DNA of 64,000 nt from Myroides sp. 1354. GTDB lineage: Bacteria; Bacteroidota; Bacteroidia; Flavobacteriales; Flavobacteriaceae. Shown here piece by piece: positions 33,698 through 42,330 of the stretch. How positions within the stretch are numbered: the stretch's first letter is position 1; every line of letters starts with the position of its first letter. Under the pieces are notes generated by a model. It was not told the origin of the DNA and did no database searches. It saw nothing but the letters and a program-made list of their open reading frames with translations. The stretch covers positions 121,579-185,578 of the forward strand of contig NZ_JACAGN010000006.1 in NCBI RefSeq assembly GCF_030324495.1, read 5' to 3'. The translations under genes and the position numbers were made by a program.

Positions 33698-33857
33698 GGT
33701 TGAATCTTGTTTTATTGTTGTACAAAGGTAGGGGGAGATTAAAAAAAGTTACTTAATCTAGAATAAGAAGTGATGGTTTTCTGTAAAGAATTAACTGTTT
33801 GCCCTTTGTACTAAGGTAGTAGGAAATAAGAAAGGGGATAATAAAATAGAGATAAAA

Positions 33858-33888
33858 AAAAACTGCGAAACATTGTTTCGCAGTTTTT
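33858..33888 (-). terminator. Terminator of the ahpC-trx operon
   Basis: AAAAACTGCGAAA (33858-33870) and TTTCGCAGTTTTT (33876-33888) form a perfect stem with loop CATTG just after the last operon gene. Confidence 0.85.
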
Positions 33889-33892
33889 AATA

Positions 33893-34150
33893 TTATTTGT
33901 CGATTGACCCAAGTACGCGTTGCATAAAACTGTTTAAAGCTTCTTTTTGCGTAGCACCTTCTTTCATTAATTTTTGAACTTCTAGTGCACCGTACATATT
34001 GGAAATTAATTCGCCAATTACGTCTAATTCTTCGTCTTTTAATGAGGGAACTTCCGTAAGGTTTTCCAATACTTCTAGGGTTTCAATGATATAATCTTGG
34101 TCATTTTGCTCAATAAATTGAGTCAAATGTTTAATTACAGGTAATTTCAT
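33893..34150 (-). CDS. Small conserved protein of the ahpC operon (DUF6952-like)
   Basis: 85 residues, soluble, acidic and helical: KLPVIKHLTQFIEQNDQDYIIETLEVLENL. It resembles a short uncharacterised protein regularly found behind ahpC and thioredoxin genes in Flavobacteriaceae (DUF6952 as remembered). It starts 17 bases after the thioredoxin stop. Its role in peroxide defence is inferred from the operon only. Confidence 0.6.
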   Translation of the reverse strand: MKLPVIKHLTQFIEQNDQDYIIETLEVLENLTEVPSLKDEELDVIGELISNMYGALEVQKLMKEGATQKEALNSFMQRVLGSIDK

Positions 34151-34167
34151 GCTAGTCGTTTTTAGGA

Positions 34168-34476
34168 TTAAGCGATTTCACCAACTAATTCGTGTAAAAC
34201 TTCTGTTTTATTCGTTTGCGTTTGGTTTACTAATTTTCCATTTACGAAAGTAGCAAATGTTGGTAGATTACTTACGTCCGCTAATTTTCTAGATTCAGGG
34301 AACTTCTCAGCATCTGCAATTACAAATGTAATGTTCTCTTTTTCTGTAGAAAGCTTTTTAAACTTCGGTTTCATAATTCTACAATTACCACACCATGTAG
34401 CTGAAAATTGAACAACTACTTTTTCATTTTGACCTACAATTTCTTGTAAGTTATCTTGATCTAATTCTAAAAGCAT
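34168..34476 (-). CDS. Thioredoxin-family protein
   Basis: 102 residues with the active site FSATWCGNCRIMKPKF (CGNC instead of CGPC) and the cis-Pro strand NLPTFATFVNG. It is a cytoplasmic disulfide reductant, probably the reductase for the peroxiredoxin immediately upstream in the operon, separated by 28 bases. Confidence 0.85.
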   Translation of the reverse strand: MLLELDQDNLQEIVGQNEKVVVQFSATWCGNCRIMKPKFKKLSTEKENITFVIADAEKFPESRKLADVSNLPTFATFVNGKLVNQTQTNKTEVLHELVGEIA

Positions 34477-34504
34477 TTTTTAAGTTTTTTTACGTTAGTA
34501 CTTC

Positions 34505-35143
34505 TTAGTGTTTGCTTAAGTAATCAGCAACACCTTTTCTGTCAGCATTCATTGCATCTTTTCCTTCTTCCCAGTTTGCTGGACATACTTCACCATGTGT
34601 TTGAACGTGAGTGTAAGCATCAATTAAACGTACATATTCGTTTACATTTCTTCCTAATGGCATATCGTTTACTGACTCGTGGAAAATTTTTCCTGTTTCA
34701 TCAATTAAATAAGTAGCTCTGTATGTTACGTTTGATCCTTCGATTTGAACTGAATCCAACTCTTCGTTGTATACTTCGCTCTCTACGTCTAAGATTCCTA
34801 ATACAGAAGATAAGTTTCTTTGTGTATCAGCGATGATTGGGTAAGTAACTCCTTCAATACCTCCGTTGTCTTTTGCTGTGTTTAACCAAGCAAAATGTAC
34901 TTCGTTTGTATCGCAAGACGCTCCAATTACCATTGTATTTCTTTTTTCAAATTCAGGAAGAGCTTCTTGGAAAGCATGTAATTCTGTAGGACATACGAAA
35001 GTGAAGTCTTTTGGATACCAGAATAATAATACTTTTTTGTTATTTTTTGTCGCTTCTTCGAAAATGTTGATTCTTAAATTATCACCCATTTCTGAAATTG
35101 CATCTACTGTAATGTTTGGAAACTTTTTACCTACTAAAGACAT
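34505..35143 (-). CDS. ahpC: Peroxiredoxin (AhpC type)
   Basis: 212 residues. The peroxidatic Cys lies in KDFTFVCPTELHAF (about residue 51) and the resolving Cys in HGEVCPANWEEG (about residue 169). It is a typical 2-Cys peroxiredoxin that reduces hydrogen peroxide and organic peroxides. No AhpF is adjacent, so the thioredoxin-like protein downstream is the likely electron donor. A palindrome 48 bases upstream of the start may be its operator. Confidence 0.9.
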   Translation of the reverse strand: MSLVGKKFPNITVDAISEMGDNLRINIFEEATKNNKKVLLFWYPKDFTFVCPTELHAFQEALPEFEKRNTMVIGASCDTNEVHFAWLNTAKDNGGIEGVTYPIIADTQRNLSSVLGILDVESEVYNEELDSVQIEGSNVTYRATYLIDETGKIFHESVNDMPLGRNVNEYVRLIDAYTHVQTHGEVCPANWEEGKDAMNADRKGVADYLSKH

Positions 35144-35190
35144 AATGTTTATTTTTTAAAAGTTAATATTTGTTTTTTATTTCTTATTTC

Positions 35191-35226
35191 TAGTACAAAA
35201 GTAGCCCACAAAAGTGGTTTGTACTA
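35191..35226 (-). promoter_or_regulatory. Palindrome upstream of ahpC
   Basis: TAGTACAAA (35191-35199) and TTTGTACTA (35218-35226) are perfect inverted arms, and between them CCAC-AAAA-GTGG forms an inner stem. The minus strand also holds TACTTTTG (35196-35203), which fits the -7 consensus. A regulator site or a start-proximal promoter of the peroxiredoxin operon is likely. The remaining stretch 35227-35400 is AT-rich with no gene. Confidence 0.5.
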
Positions 35227-35400
35227 TTATTTTTGATTATTGTTTTTTATTTTACTATAAGTTTTATTTATAGTGATGAGAAGTGTTTTTTTTACTGTAT
35301 ACTGAACTGTAAAATAAATTTCGACAAAACTAAATATACGAATAAAAAACGAACTTTAGTGTGAAGGATTTGTTATAAAATCTAAACTTGTTAGCCGTAA

Positions 35401-35434
35401 TCAGTTATCGGTTATCGGTTATCAGTTAACAGTG
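35401..35434. repeat. gttatc-type intergenic repeat
   Basis: The block 'cagttatcggttatcggttatcagttaacagtg' contains three tandem 'gttatc' units and the palindrome GTTAAC. Similar words occur at 44245-44303. It is a dispersed intergenic repeat rather than a gene. Confidence 0.55.
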
Positions 35435-35465
35435 AAAAAACAAAAATGCAACCAATCCTCAACAA

Positions 35466-36908
35466 TCAACCTTTAATAATCCTTCTAATTTTAATATCAA
35501 AAGCAGCGTACAATAAAGTTACAAATGGACTGAGATAATTAAAAAAGGCATAGGGTAAATAGGTCAAGGTTGGAATGCCGAGTACACCTGCGTGATAAGC
35601 TCCACAAGTATTCCACGGAATTAATACAGAGGTTACGGTTCCTGAATCTTCAAGCGTTCTACTTAAATTTTCAGGTGCAAGTCCTTTTTGTTTATAGGCT
35701 TCTGCAAACATTTTTCCAGGTACCACAATCGATAAATATTGATCTGAAGTGGTAATATTAACAGCTAAACAACTGGCTACCGTACTTGCGAATAAACCGA
35801 ATAAGCTACTGGCAATCGACAATAAAGCAGTGGATATTTTCTGTAGTGCTCCAATAGCTTCCATCGTTCCACCGAAAAACATGGCACATAATATTAACCA
35901 AACAGTATTGAGCATACTAGCCATTCCACCTGCTTCAAATAATCCGTTTAGGCTTTCTAAAGGCGATAAAATGCGAATATCTGTGGTTAAGGCTAACATT
36001 GTTCCTTTATAGGCATTATAGAAATTAAATTCTTCCCCTCCTGCAACAGCCACTACAATATTGGGTTGAAAAATTAAGGCAAACACAGCACCCAATAGGG
36101 TTCCAATTAGCAAGGCTGCGATGGGTTGTACTTTTTTTACAATCAATACAATTACCAATATGGGCACAATAAAAAGTAGAGGTGTAATATGAAAGGTCGC
36201 GCGAATCGCTTCTAGGGTTTCGGTTGTGTTCACCTGACCTTCTGCACCGTAAATGAATCCTAAAATGATAAACAAAATTAAGGTGACAACATAGGTAGGT
36301 ACTGTGGTGTACAACATATAGCGAATGTGGGTAAATAAATCGGTTCCCGCCATAACAGGGGCTAAATTCGTTGTATCGGATAAAGGTGATAGCTTATCTC
36401 CAAAATAGGCACCTGAAACGACAGCTCCACCGATGACTCCCAAGGGCATACCCAAAGCATTACCAATGCCCACAAGGGCAATACCAACAGTGGCGGAGGT
36501 CGTCCATGAACTACCTGTAGCAATGGATATAATCGACGTAATAATCACACAAGCAGGCAAGTAAATGGATGGATGTAAAATCTCTAAACCATAGTAAATC
36601 ATACTCGGTATAATACCACTCAACAACCAAGTACCGGATAAAGCTCCTACAAGGAGTAAAATGTAAATGGCATTGGAGGTATCGCGCACATTATTGACAA
36701 TCTGTTGCAGTATTTTGTCGTAAGAAACGCGATTGTACATGCCTACTATAATAGCAATAGCACCTCCTAAAAGTAAAATAAACTGATTGGTGCCCGACAA
36801 GGCATCATCCCGGAATACAAAAACATTGATAGCCAATAATACAACGAGTAATACGACAGGGATTAACGATTGTGTTAGTGAAATAGGCTTTTCTTGTTTT
36901 TCTTGCAT
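35466..36908 (-). CDS. nhaC: Na+/H+ antiporter, NhaC family
   Basis: 480 residues with about eleven to twelve membrane segments. The central motif SGAYFGDKLSPLSDTTNLAP is the NhaC signature, with the conserved Asp residues needed for ion exchange, and ATGSSWTTSATVG precedes it. It exports Na+ for protons across the inner membrane. It is monocistronic, facing the bestrophin gene across 300 bases. Confidence 0.9.
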   Translation of the reverse strand: MQEKQEKPISLTQSLIPVVLLVVLLAINVFVFRDDALSGTNQFILLLGGAIAIIVGMYNRVSYDKILQQIVNNVRDTSNAIYILLLVGALSGTWLLSGIIPSMIYYGLEILHPSIYLPACVIITSIISIATGSSWTTSATVGIALVGIGNALGMPLGVIGGAVVSGAYFGDKLSPLSDTTNLAPVMAGTDLFTHIRYMLYTTVPTYVVTLILFIILGFIYGAEGQVNTTETLEAIRATFHITPLLFIVPILVIVLIVKKVQPIAALLIGTLLGAVFALIFQPNIVVAVAGGEEFNFYNAYKGTMLALTTDIRILSPLESLNGLFEAGGMASMLNTVWLILCAMFFGGTMEAIGALQKISTALLSIASSLFGLFASTVASCLAVNITTSDQYLSIVVPGKMFAEAYKQKGLAPENLSRTLEDSGTVTSVLIPWNTCGAYHAGVLGIPTLTYLPYAFFNYLSPFVTLLYAAFDIKIRRIIKG

Positions 36909-37208
36909 TTCGAGTTCTGTTTAGAAAATGAATAATATAAAAAGTAAAAGTACTTCTTTTTGATGAGTACTCGCTTATTATCTACACAAACTGTACCAAA
37001 AAGGATTTGCTTAATTGGTTAAACCATCTAATCTTCCTAACCTATTAAATATATATATTCTTTAATCGATTATCTAACGAAAATGCAACTTCACAAAGAG
37101 CAACTTCACAAAAAAACAAAAAAACAGCATGATACCGAATTAAACGTTGAAAATGATTTTTATTCCATTGTTATCTAGTAATTTTGTAACATATAAATTC
37201 TATAGCAT
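36909..37208. promoter_or_regulatory. Divergent intergenic region
   Basis: No gene. A 13-bp direct repeat 'gcaacttcacaaa' occurs twice around 37085-37113. TAATTTTG at 37179-37186 fits the -7 consensus and lies 22 bases before the bestrophin start; no good -33 box is seen. Confidence 0.4.
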
Positions 37209-38135
37209 ATGATAGTTAGAGACAAAAAGCATATTGTTCAAATGCTTTTTATTTGGAAAGGATCTGTGTTGAAGAAGATTGCCCCTACCTTACTCGCCAT
37301 CTTTCTTTTTTCTTGGTTGGTCTATTGGAGTCACTACTTTTTTCCGGATGTTATTATACCTTTAAATGTGGGAGCCTTTGCCTTAGTTGGAATTTCCTTG
37401 GCTATTTTCTTAGGTTTTTGCAATAGTGCAGCTTACGATCGCTATTGGGAAGGACGAAAACAATGGGGGAGTTTGGTTATCCACAGTCGCTCTTTAGCTT
37501 TTCAGCTTTTGCATTTCATTAAAGAAGATGAGACTTTTACTTTAAAAGAGAAGCAAAAGGGAATCCAATTGATTATTGCGTTTTGTTATGCCTTAAATAA
37601 ACAATTGAGAAATAAAACGGATTTAGCTATCGTTCGCTCGTATCTAACGGAAGACATGTATCAGGAAATGTTGACCAAGCGTTTTAAACCCGCTTTCTTG
37701 TTGAGTGAATTGACTAAATGGGTGAATGAACAGCAACAAGCAGGACGTATAGATACCATCACTCAAGCGAGAATTGACCAAAATATAGAGCAATTGTCCA
37801 TGGTATTAGGGGCTTGTGAACGCATCGTACACACTAAAATTCCATTTGTTTACTTTGTCATTTTACATCGTACTGTTTATGTGTATAGCTTTCTCCTTCC
37901 TTTTGGTTTAATCGATTTGATTGTATGGACCATGCCGTTTTTTGTGACTTTTGTCGCGTATACGTTTATTGCCTTGGATGCAGTTGTCGCTGAAATTGCA
38001 GAGCCTTTTGGTGAAGAAGAAAACGATTTAGCCTTGGATCAAATGTGCAGCAATATCGCCTATTCCTTGTCCGAAATTTCAGGATTAGAACTTCCTGCTT
38101 TGGTATTACCCAACGAGAATTATATTGTAAAATAA
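37209..38135 (+). CDS. Bestrophin-family ion channel
   Basis: 308 residues. The N-terminal MIVRDKKHIVQML and the segment NSAAYDRYWEGRKQWGSLVIHSRSLA are the bestrophin/UPF0187 signature, with four membrane segments (for example LLAIFLFSWLVYWSHYFF). The C-terminal DPFG-like EPFGEEENDLALDQMC is also conserved. Bacterial bestrophins form pentameric ion channels. It is monocistronic with a hairpin behind it. Confidence 0.9.
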   Translation: MIVRDKKHIVQMLFIWKGSVLKKIAPTLLAIFLFSWLVYWSHYFFPDVIIPLNVGAFALVGISLAIFLGFCNSAAYDRYWEGRKQWGSLVIHSRSLAFQLLHFIKEDETFTLKEKQKGIQLIIAFCYALNKQLRNKTDLAIVRSYLTEDMYQEMLTKRFKPAFLLSELTKWVNEQQQAGRIDTITQARIDQNIEQLSMVLGACERIVHTKIPFVYFVILHRTVYVYSFLLPFGLIDLIVWTMPFFVTFVAYTFIALDAVVAEIAEPFGEEENDLALDQMCSNIAYSLSEISGLELPALVLPNENYIVK

Positions 38136-38158
38136 GAAGGTACAACCAGTAAAATAAA

Positions 38159-38188
38159 GAAAACACGCAAGTTAGGCGTGTTTTTTTT
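38159..38188 (+). terminator. Bestrophin gene terminator
   Basis: AACACGC and GCGTGTT pair around AAGTTAG and are followed by a run of T. Confidence 0.8.
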
Positions 38189-38319
38189 GTACTTAAGCCA
38201 AAGTAAACTCTTTTTTATTAAGAAAAAATTAACGCAATAAAGATAGAAAAAAAGTACCCTATTCGCATTATTTTTTTTGTCTTGTAAATTATTTTTGCTT
38301 AGTTTTTATCTAATGATAT

Positions 38320-38946
38320 ATGAGTGACTTTGAAGTAAATTCATTTTATGAGTTAATAATACACGATTTAGTGAATCGTGGTTACTCCGTGGTTGATTGT
38401 TTTTTCACAGAAAAGGAAATCGACCTGTTGCGCGCAAACTTTTTTATGAAACAAGATTTGCAAGTGTTTAAAAAAGCAGCAATAGGACAAGCAAGTGAGG
38501 AACAAATAGTAGAAGAGGTGAGAGGGGATTTTATTCTGTGGTTGAACGAGCAAACACCTGATGAGGTCGAGGCAATGTACTTCCAAAAGATGAATGAATT
38601 TATTGCTTATGTCAACCGCACTTGTTTCTTGGGAATCAAAGAGGGAGAATTTCACTATGCGAATTATCCTGTAGGAACAGGTTACCAGCGTCACTTGGAT
38701 GTTTTTCACAAAGATACGCGTCGTACATTGTCTGTCGTACTTTATTTAAATGAGAAGGATTGGACACCAGCCAATGGGGGAGAACTAGTGTTGTTCTTAC
38801 CCGATGAAGAAGGAAATGAACGAGAGGAAATTGTGTATGCACTTCCTGGGCGATTGGTGATTTTTGACAGCAAATCCATCGAACACGAAGTTCGAACCGT
38901 TCATAAACCTCGTTATAGTATTACGGGATGGTTGAAAACAAGATAA
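38320..38946 (+). CDS. 2OG-Fe(II) oxygenase
   Basis: 208 residues of prolyl-4-hydroxylase-like fold. The iron ligands are visible as H-x-D in YQRHLDVFH and a distal His in SIEHEVRTVHKPRYSITGW, where the Arg in RYSITGW binds 2-oxoglutarate. The segment GGELVLFLP is also typical. The substrate (protein or small molecule) is unknown. A TATTTTTG -7-like element lies at 38290-38297 and a hairpin follows the gene. Confidence 0.85.
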   Translation: MSDFEVNSFYELIIHDLVNRGYSVVDCFFTEKEIDLLRANFFMKQDLQVFKKAAIGQASEEQIVEEVRGDFILWLNEQTPDEVEAMYFQKMNEFIAYVNRTCFLGIKEGEFHYANYPVGTGYQRHLDVFHKDTRRTLSVVLYLNEKDWTPANGGELVLFLPDEEGNEREEIVYALPGRLVIFDSKSIEHEVRTVHKPRYSITGWLKTR

Positions 38947-38950
38947 AGTA

Positions 38951-38979
38951 AAGCTAGGGAAACCTAGCTTTTTTTTGTG
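38951..38979 (+). terminator. Oxygenase gene terminator
   Basis: AAAGCTAGG and CCTAGCTTT form a perfect stem with loop GAAA, followed by T residues. Confidence 0.85.
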
Positions 38980-39235
38980 TAGTTGTGCAATATTCGATTG
39001 AGTTAGAAAGGAGGGGAGTAAAGGTTTTAGTAAGAAGTTAGGAAGGAAGAAACTCGTAGTTTGTTTGATCAAAGAGCATTAAATAGAGCTAAGTCTCTAT
39101 TTATATAGGACGAACGCCTTGCAACTCCCACTGAAGTATGTTTTTAATTGATTCGATATAAAAGGATCACAAATACTTAATTTGACTATCTTGTAGGCGA
39201 AAATTAGCGACTATTAAATTTTTTCTACAACAAGA

Positions 39236-39994
39236 ATGAAGTGTAAAAAATCAAATAATACAAGGGTAAAGCAATTCATTCCTATTTGCTTTGTTGGGCT
39301 AGTAATTTTGTTTTTAACCGCTTGTAATGAAAGCGTAGTGACGGGATTTAACAAGGTAGATAAAAATTATAGTTTCAGGTCGATAGAAGTTAAACATACT
39401 AGTGAACTACAATTAAAACGCTATTTTTTTAGGGAAAAGTCAGATTCAGTTTATACGGTGATCGCGTATAACAGTGGGGAAGTTGATCGAGGTTGGACGT
39501 ATAAATTTAAGAGGATTGGCGATTGGTATTTTGAAAATAAAAATCAAAGTGTAGATAGTATAGTGAATTATATCACCTATTGTGGTGGACTCCATCACAT
39601 GAATACCATTAAGCATTTTTATAACAATGAACCCCAATTAGACAGCGGTTTTTGGCATGAATTTGTCTATGATTCAATTGATATTAGACGAAAAAAAGCG
39701 TTTGAGTTAGAACTAAAGGTCAATTACGATAAGACACGATATGAAGGAACTATGTATTTGTGTTTATTTAATAATCCTGTGTATCATGCTGATTATTGTG
39801 ATTTCAAATCCTTTACTAAGGATAGTATATTTTCCTATGGGGATGATTTTTACAATGTTCGAATTACTCCCCAAGATCAAGGAGTCAATTCAATTCAAGG
39901 ATATTATACGTTATTACCTAAAAAACAACGCAAAATAGATGAAAGTAAAAATCTAAAGGTTGTTTTCTTTAGATTGGATTTTGATGCAAAGTAA
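39236..39994 (+). CDS. Lipoprotein of unknown function
   Basis: 252 residues. After a basic start (KCKKSNNTRVKQF) a hydrophobic stretch leads to the lipobox LTAC (Cys30). The mature part is beta-rich (YTVIAYNSGEVDRGWTYKFKR). No known family. It opens a second run of small exported proteins, with the next start 2 bases behind its stop. Confidence 0.55.
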   Translation: MKCKKSNNTRVKQFIPICFVGLVILFLTACNESVVTGFNKVDKNYSFRSIEVKHTSELQLKRYFFREKSDSVYTVIAYNSGEVDRGWTYKFKRIGDWYFENKNQSVDSIVNYITYCGGLHHMNTIKHFYNNEPQLDSGFWHEFVYDSIDIRRKKAFELELKVNYDKTRYEGTMYLCLFNNPVYHADYCDFKSFTKDSIFSYGDDFYNVRITPQDQGVNSIQGYYTLLPKKQRKIDESKNLKVVFFRLDFDAK

Positions 39995-39995
39995 A

Positions 39996-40541
39996 ATGCT
40001 AGTATTTTGGAATATGAGAACAAAGTGGAAAATAATTGGTTTTGTTTTTTTATCTTGTTTGGTTTATTTTTCAATACACCCAATTGTACTTGATTATACG
40101 AAGCCAACTCAATTTCCTTTAGCTAGTAAACAGTTGAAGAAGGAAAAAGGAGAAATGTTTATGCTGAATGATTTAGTACAACCGAGCGAAAATATGGATT
40201 TTACGATTTATTTGATACTAAACCAAGAGGATAATACGTTCGTAAAACAAGGATTTAAGAGCAATCCTATTTTGAAAATATCGGATCAAGCGATTATTTC
40301 TAACTTTTTAAGTGAAAAACTCACCTACACTGATACGGATGTTGCGACTGTTCAGAACAAAATAGTTTTATGTGCTAATGGTCGTGTTGTGTTAGAGTTT
40401 GCAGTAGCAATCACACCAAATAGTATAGGCATACAAAATCAGGAGACGGGTTGGGCCACGTTCAATAACCCGCAAGAGGCTCAGTCGCTTTTGCAAAAAT
40501 GCACGAGATATAATTATCCTATTTTACTGCTTAAAAATTAA
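39996..40541 (+). CDS. Membrane-anchored protein of unknown function
   Basis: 181 residues from the ATG at 39996 (one at 40014 is also possible; an earlier ATG at 39960 would overlap the previous gene). One N-terminal membrane segment (IIGFVFLSCLVYFSIHPIVL) with the rest periplasmic. The C-terminus (FNNPQEAQSLLQKCTRYNYPILLL) has no known match. It is co-transcribed with the lipoprotein upstream. Confidence 0.5.
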   Translation: MLVFWNMRTKWKIIGFVFLSCLVYFSIHPIVLDYTKPTQFPLASKQLKKEKGEMFMLNDLVQPSENMDFTIYLILNQEDNTFVKQGFKSNPILKISDQAIISNFLSEKLTYTDTDVATVQNKIVLCANGRVVLEFAVAITPNSIGIQNQETGWATFNNPQEAQSLLQKCTRYNYPILLLKN

Positions 40542-40589
40542 GAGGAAGAAAGACAGAAGAACTAGAGGTTTATCATTTACAACTTTAAT

Positions 40590-40910
40590 ATGCCAAAAGT
40601 AATCACCGTACCAAAAGATCAAGCAGCACAAGATGCTTTAAATTATGATTACGCTGCATCTGAGCAATTGATTGAGCTTGAATTAACAAAAGAAGAGTTC
40701 GAAGAGTTGTGGAATGATGATGTTTTTACTGCTATTAATCGAATAACAGGAAGCAATATTGATGATTTTGAAGATGAACATATTATGGATCTTCAGGTAA
40801 TAGAACATGTGTGGAATGAATTAAAAACAAATCAAATCGCTCCAACAAATATTCTTCAAATGTTTGAATTAGCTTTAATACACAAAACAAGTATTCACTT
40901 TTATTTTTAA
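40590..40910 (+). CDS. Small acidic cytoplasmic protein
   Basis: 106 residues with no signal peptide and a strong negative charge (ELELTKEEFEELWNDDVF; NIDDFEDEHIMDL). Such proteins are frequent as immunity or adaptor proteins. It lies 9 bases before a lipoprotein gene. No family recognised and no toxin adjacent. Confidence 0.45.
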   Translation: MPKVITVPKDQAAQDALNYDYAASEQLIELELTKEEFEELWNDDVFTAINRITGSNIDDFEDEHIMDLQVIEHVWNELKTNQIAPTNILQMFELALIHKTSIHFYF

Positions 40911-40919
40911 ATTGATAAG

Positions 40920-41390
40920 ATGCTGGAATATATAAAAAAAATAATTTTAATTGTCCTTACCTTTAGTTGTTTGTTCAGCTGCAAAAAATCAAAAGAATAT
41001 AAAGCATCTTCGATAGAACAAGTTGATTATGGCACTTTATATTTTGTGAGATTTCAGGTTAATACAGATCGAGCGGTTAGTTGTAATAATTTTATGAATG
41101 AGTTAGGGTTTATTACCTCCTATTTCAAAATACAGAAGCAAAGTTTTATAGATGAATTGTTGAGTAATCCGATGATTGAAGGAGAATCTGGAGATGATTA
41201 TGGTATGGATGTACGATATCGAATTGAATTAAAAGATAAAATCATTTGTATTGATAATTTCGGTAATTATTCTATTGATAATAAGTATAGAGGTACACTC
41301 AGTAATTTTCAACTTTTGTTGAATTATGTTGAAATGAATAGGGAAAATAGTATTAAGTTAGAAGAGGATTTTTCTTTGATTAATGATTAG
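40920..41390 (+). CDS. Lipoprotein of unknown function
   Basis: 156 residues with hydrophobic start and lipobox LFSC (Cys21). The mature domain carries two Cys-containing segments (VSCNNFMNELG; IICIDNFGNYS). No family recognised. Its end overlaps an open frame that continues into the next gene. Confidence 0.5.
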   Translation: MLEYIKKIILIVLTFSCLFSCKKSKEYKASSIEQVDYGTLYFVRFQVNTDRAVSCNNFMNELGFITSYFKIQKQSFIDELLSNPMIEGESGDDYGMDVRYRIELKDKIICIDNFGNYSIDNKYRGTLSNFQLLLNYVEMNRENSIKLEEDFSLIND

Positions 41391-41430
41391 TCTAATAGAA
41401 AGAGTAAGGCATTGCCTCAGTCTTCGTAAA

Positions 41431-41763
41431 ATGGTCAAGATGAAATTTAAACATAGTTGGAGACTCTATCCTTTACTCTTGATTTTTGGAGTCTTTTTTT
41501 ATTTTCATATTACGGGTAAAAGAAAAAGAATGGAGTTTTATGAAAGAGCAATAAATGAAAAAATAATAGATTCTAACGATTGGCAAAAACGAACCATAAC
41601 CTATTATTTAGAAAGTGGTTTAGAAATCAATTGCACGCCAGTAGATCATTGGAATATAAATGTGGGAGATTCTCTTGTTAAAACGGAAAATACTGCGTTG
41701 TTTACTATTTATAAAAAGAATACGGAAGGCGTTTATTTCCGATACGGATCGTTTGATTTATAA
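41431..41763 (+). CDS. Small membrane-anchored protein, paralogue of the next gene
   Basis: 110 residues from the ATG at 41431 (41440 also possible; an ATG at 41383 overlaps the previous gene). A single membrane segment (LYPLLLIFGVFFYFHITG) is followed by a short periplasmic domain. Its C-terminal half (ENTALFTIYKKNTEGVYFRYGSFDL) aligns with the following gene's NTYRFSVYRKDTVGQYRFYKDYDI, so the pair arose by duplication. Function unknown. Confidence 0.5.
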   Translation: MVKMKFKHSWRLYPLLLIFGVFFYFHITGKRKRMEFYERAINEKIIDSNDWQKRTITYYLESGLEINCTPVDHWNINVGDSLVKTENTALFTIYKKNTEGVYFRYGSFDL

Positions 41764-41786
41764 GTGTTTCGGTTAAGGTTTGTACT

Positions 41787-42116
41787 ATGAGAAATATAAA
41801 AAAAGCAGGAGCAATATTTTTTATCCTTTTCATGATTGGATTGATTGTTTTTTGTGAAAGAAAGAGTTATTGGGAAAGAACTACCTTTAGAAAAGAAGCG
41901 ATTAATTCATATATCATTCAAAAAAGAAGTAATTGGACGGGAGGACGAAGTTATGATTATCTTCTCCCAAATAACATTGTACTTACACTTCCTAATAATC
42001 AGAATTTAGTAAAAGGAGATTCTATTTCAAAAAAAAGCAATACCTATCGTTTTTCTGTTTATAGAAAAGATACAGTAGGACAATATAGGTTTTACAAAGA
42101 TTATGATATCCAGTAG
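41787..42116 (+). CDS. Small membrane-anchored protein, paralogue of the previous gene
   Basis: 109 residues, one N-terminal membrane segment (AGAIFFILFMIGLIVF) and a small periplasmic part. It resembles the preceding protein in length, layout and C-terminal sequence. About 23 bases separate the two genes. Function unknown. Confidence 0.5.
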   Translation: MRNIKKAGAIFFILFMIGLIVFCERKSYWERTTFRKEAINSYIIQKRSNWTGGRSYDYLLPNNIVLTLPNNQNLVKGDSISKKSNTYRFSVYRKDTVGQYRFYKDYDIQ

Positions 42117-42330
42117 CTTAATAAGAGAAAGACTCTATTTGTTGCGAATATGGAATAGATGTTTTGATACTGGAGTGTCAAATGCAGACAAAAAATAGAA
42201 TCACTGAAGACAAACTCAAACTCACAAAAGCACAAAAGCACAAAAAAACAAAAACACTCTCCCATTATTTTCAGTATTTTTGTTCATTACAGACAAGTGA
42301 ACTACATCTTTTGTCTTTTAAAAATAAACT

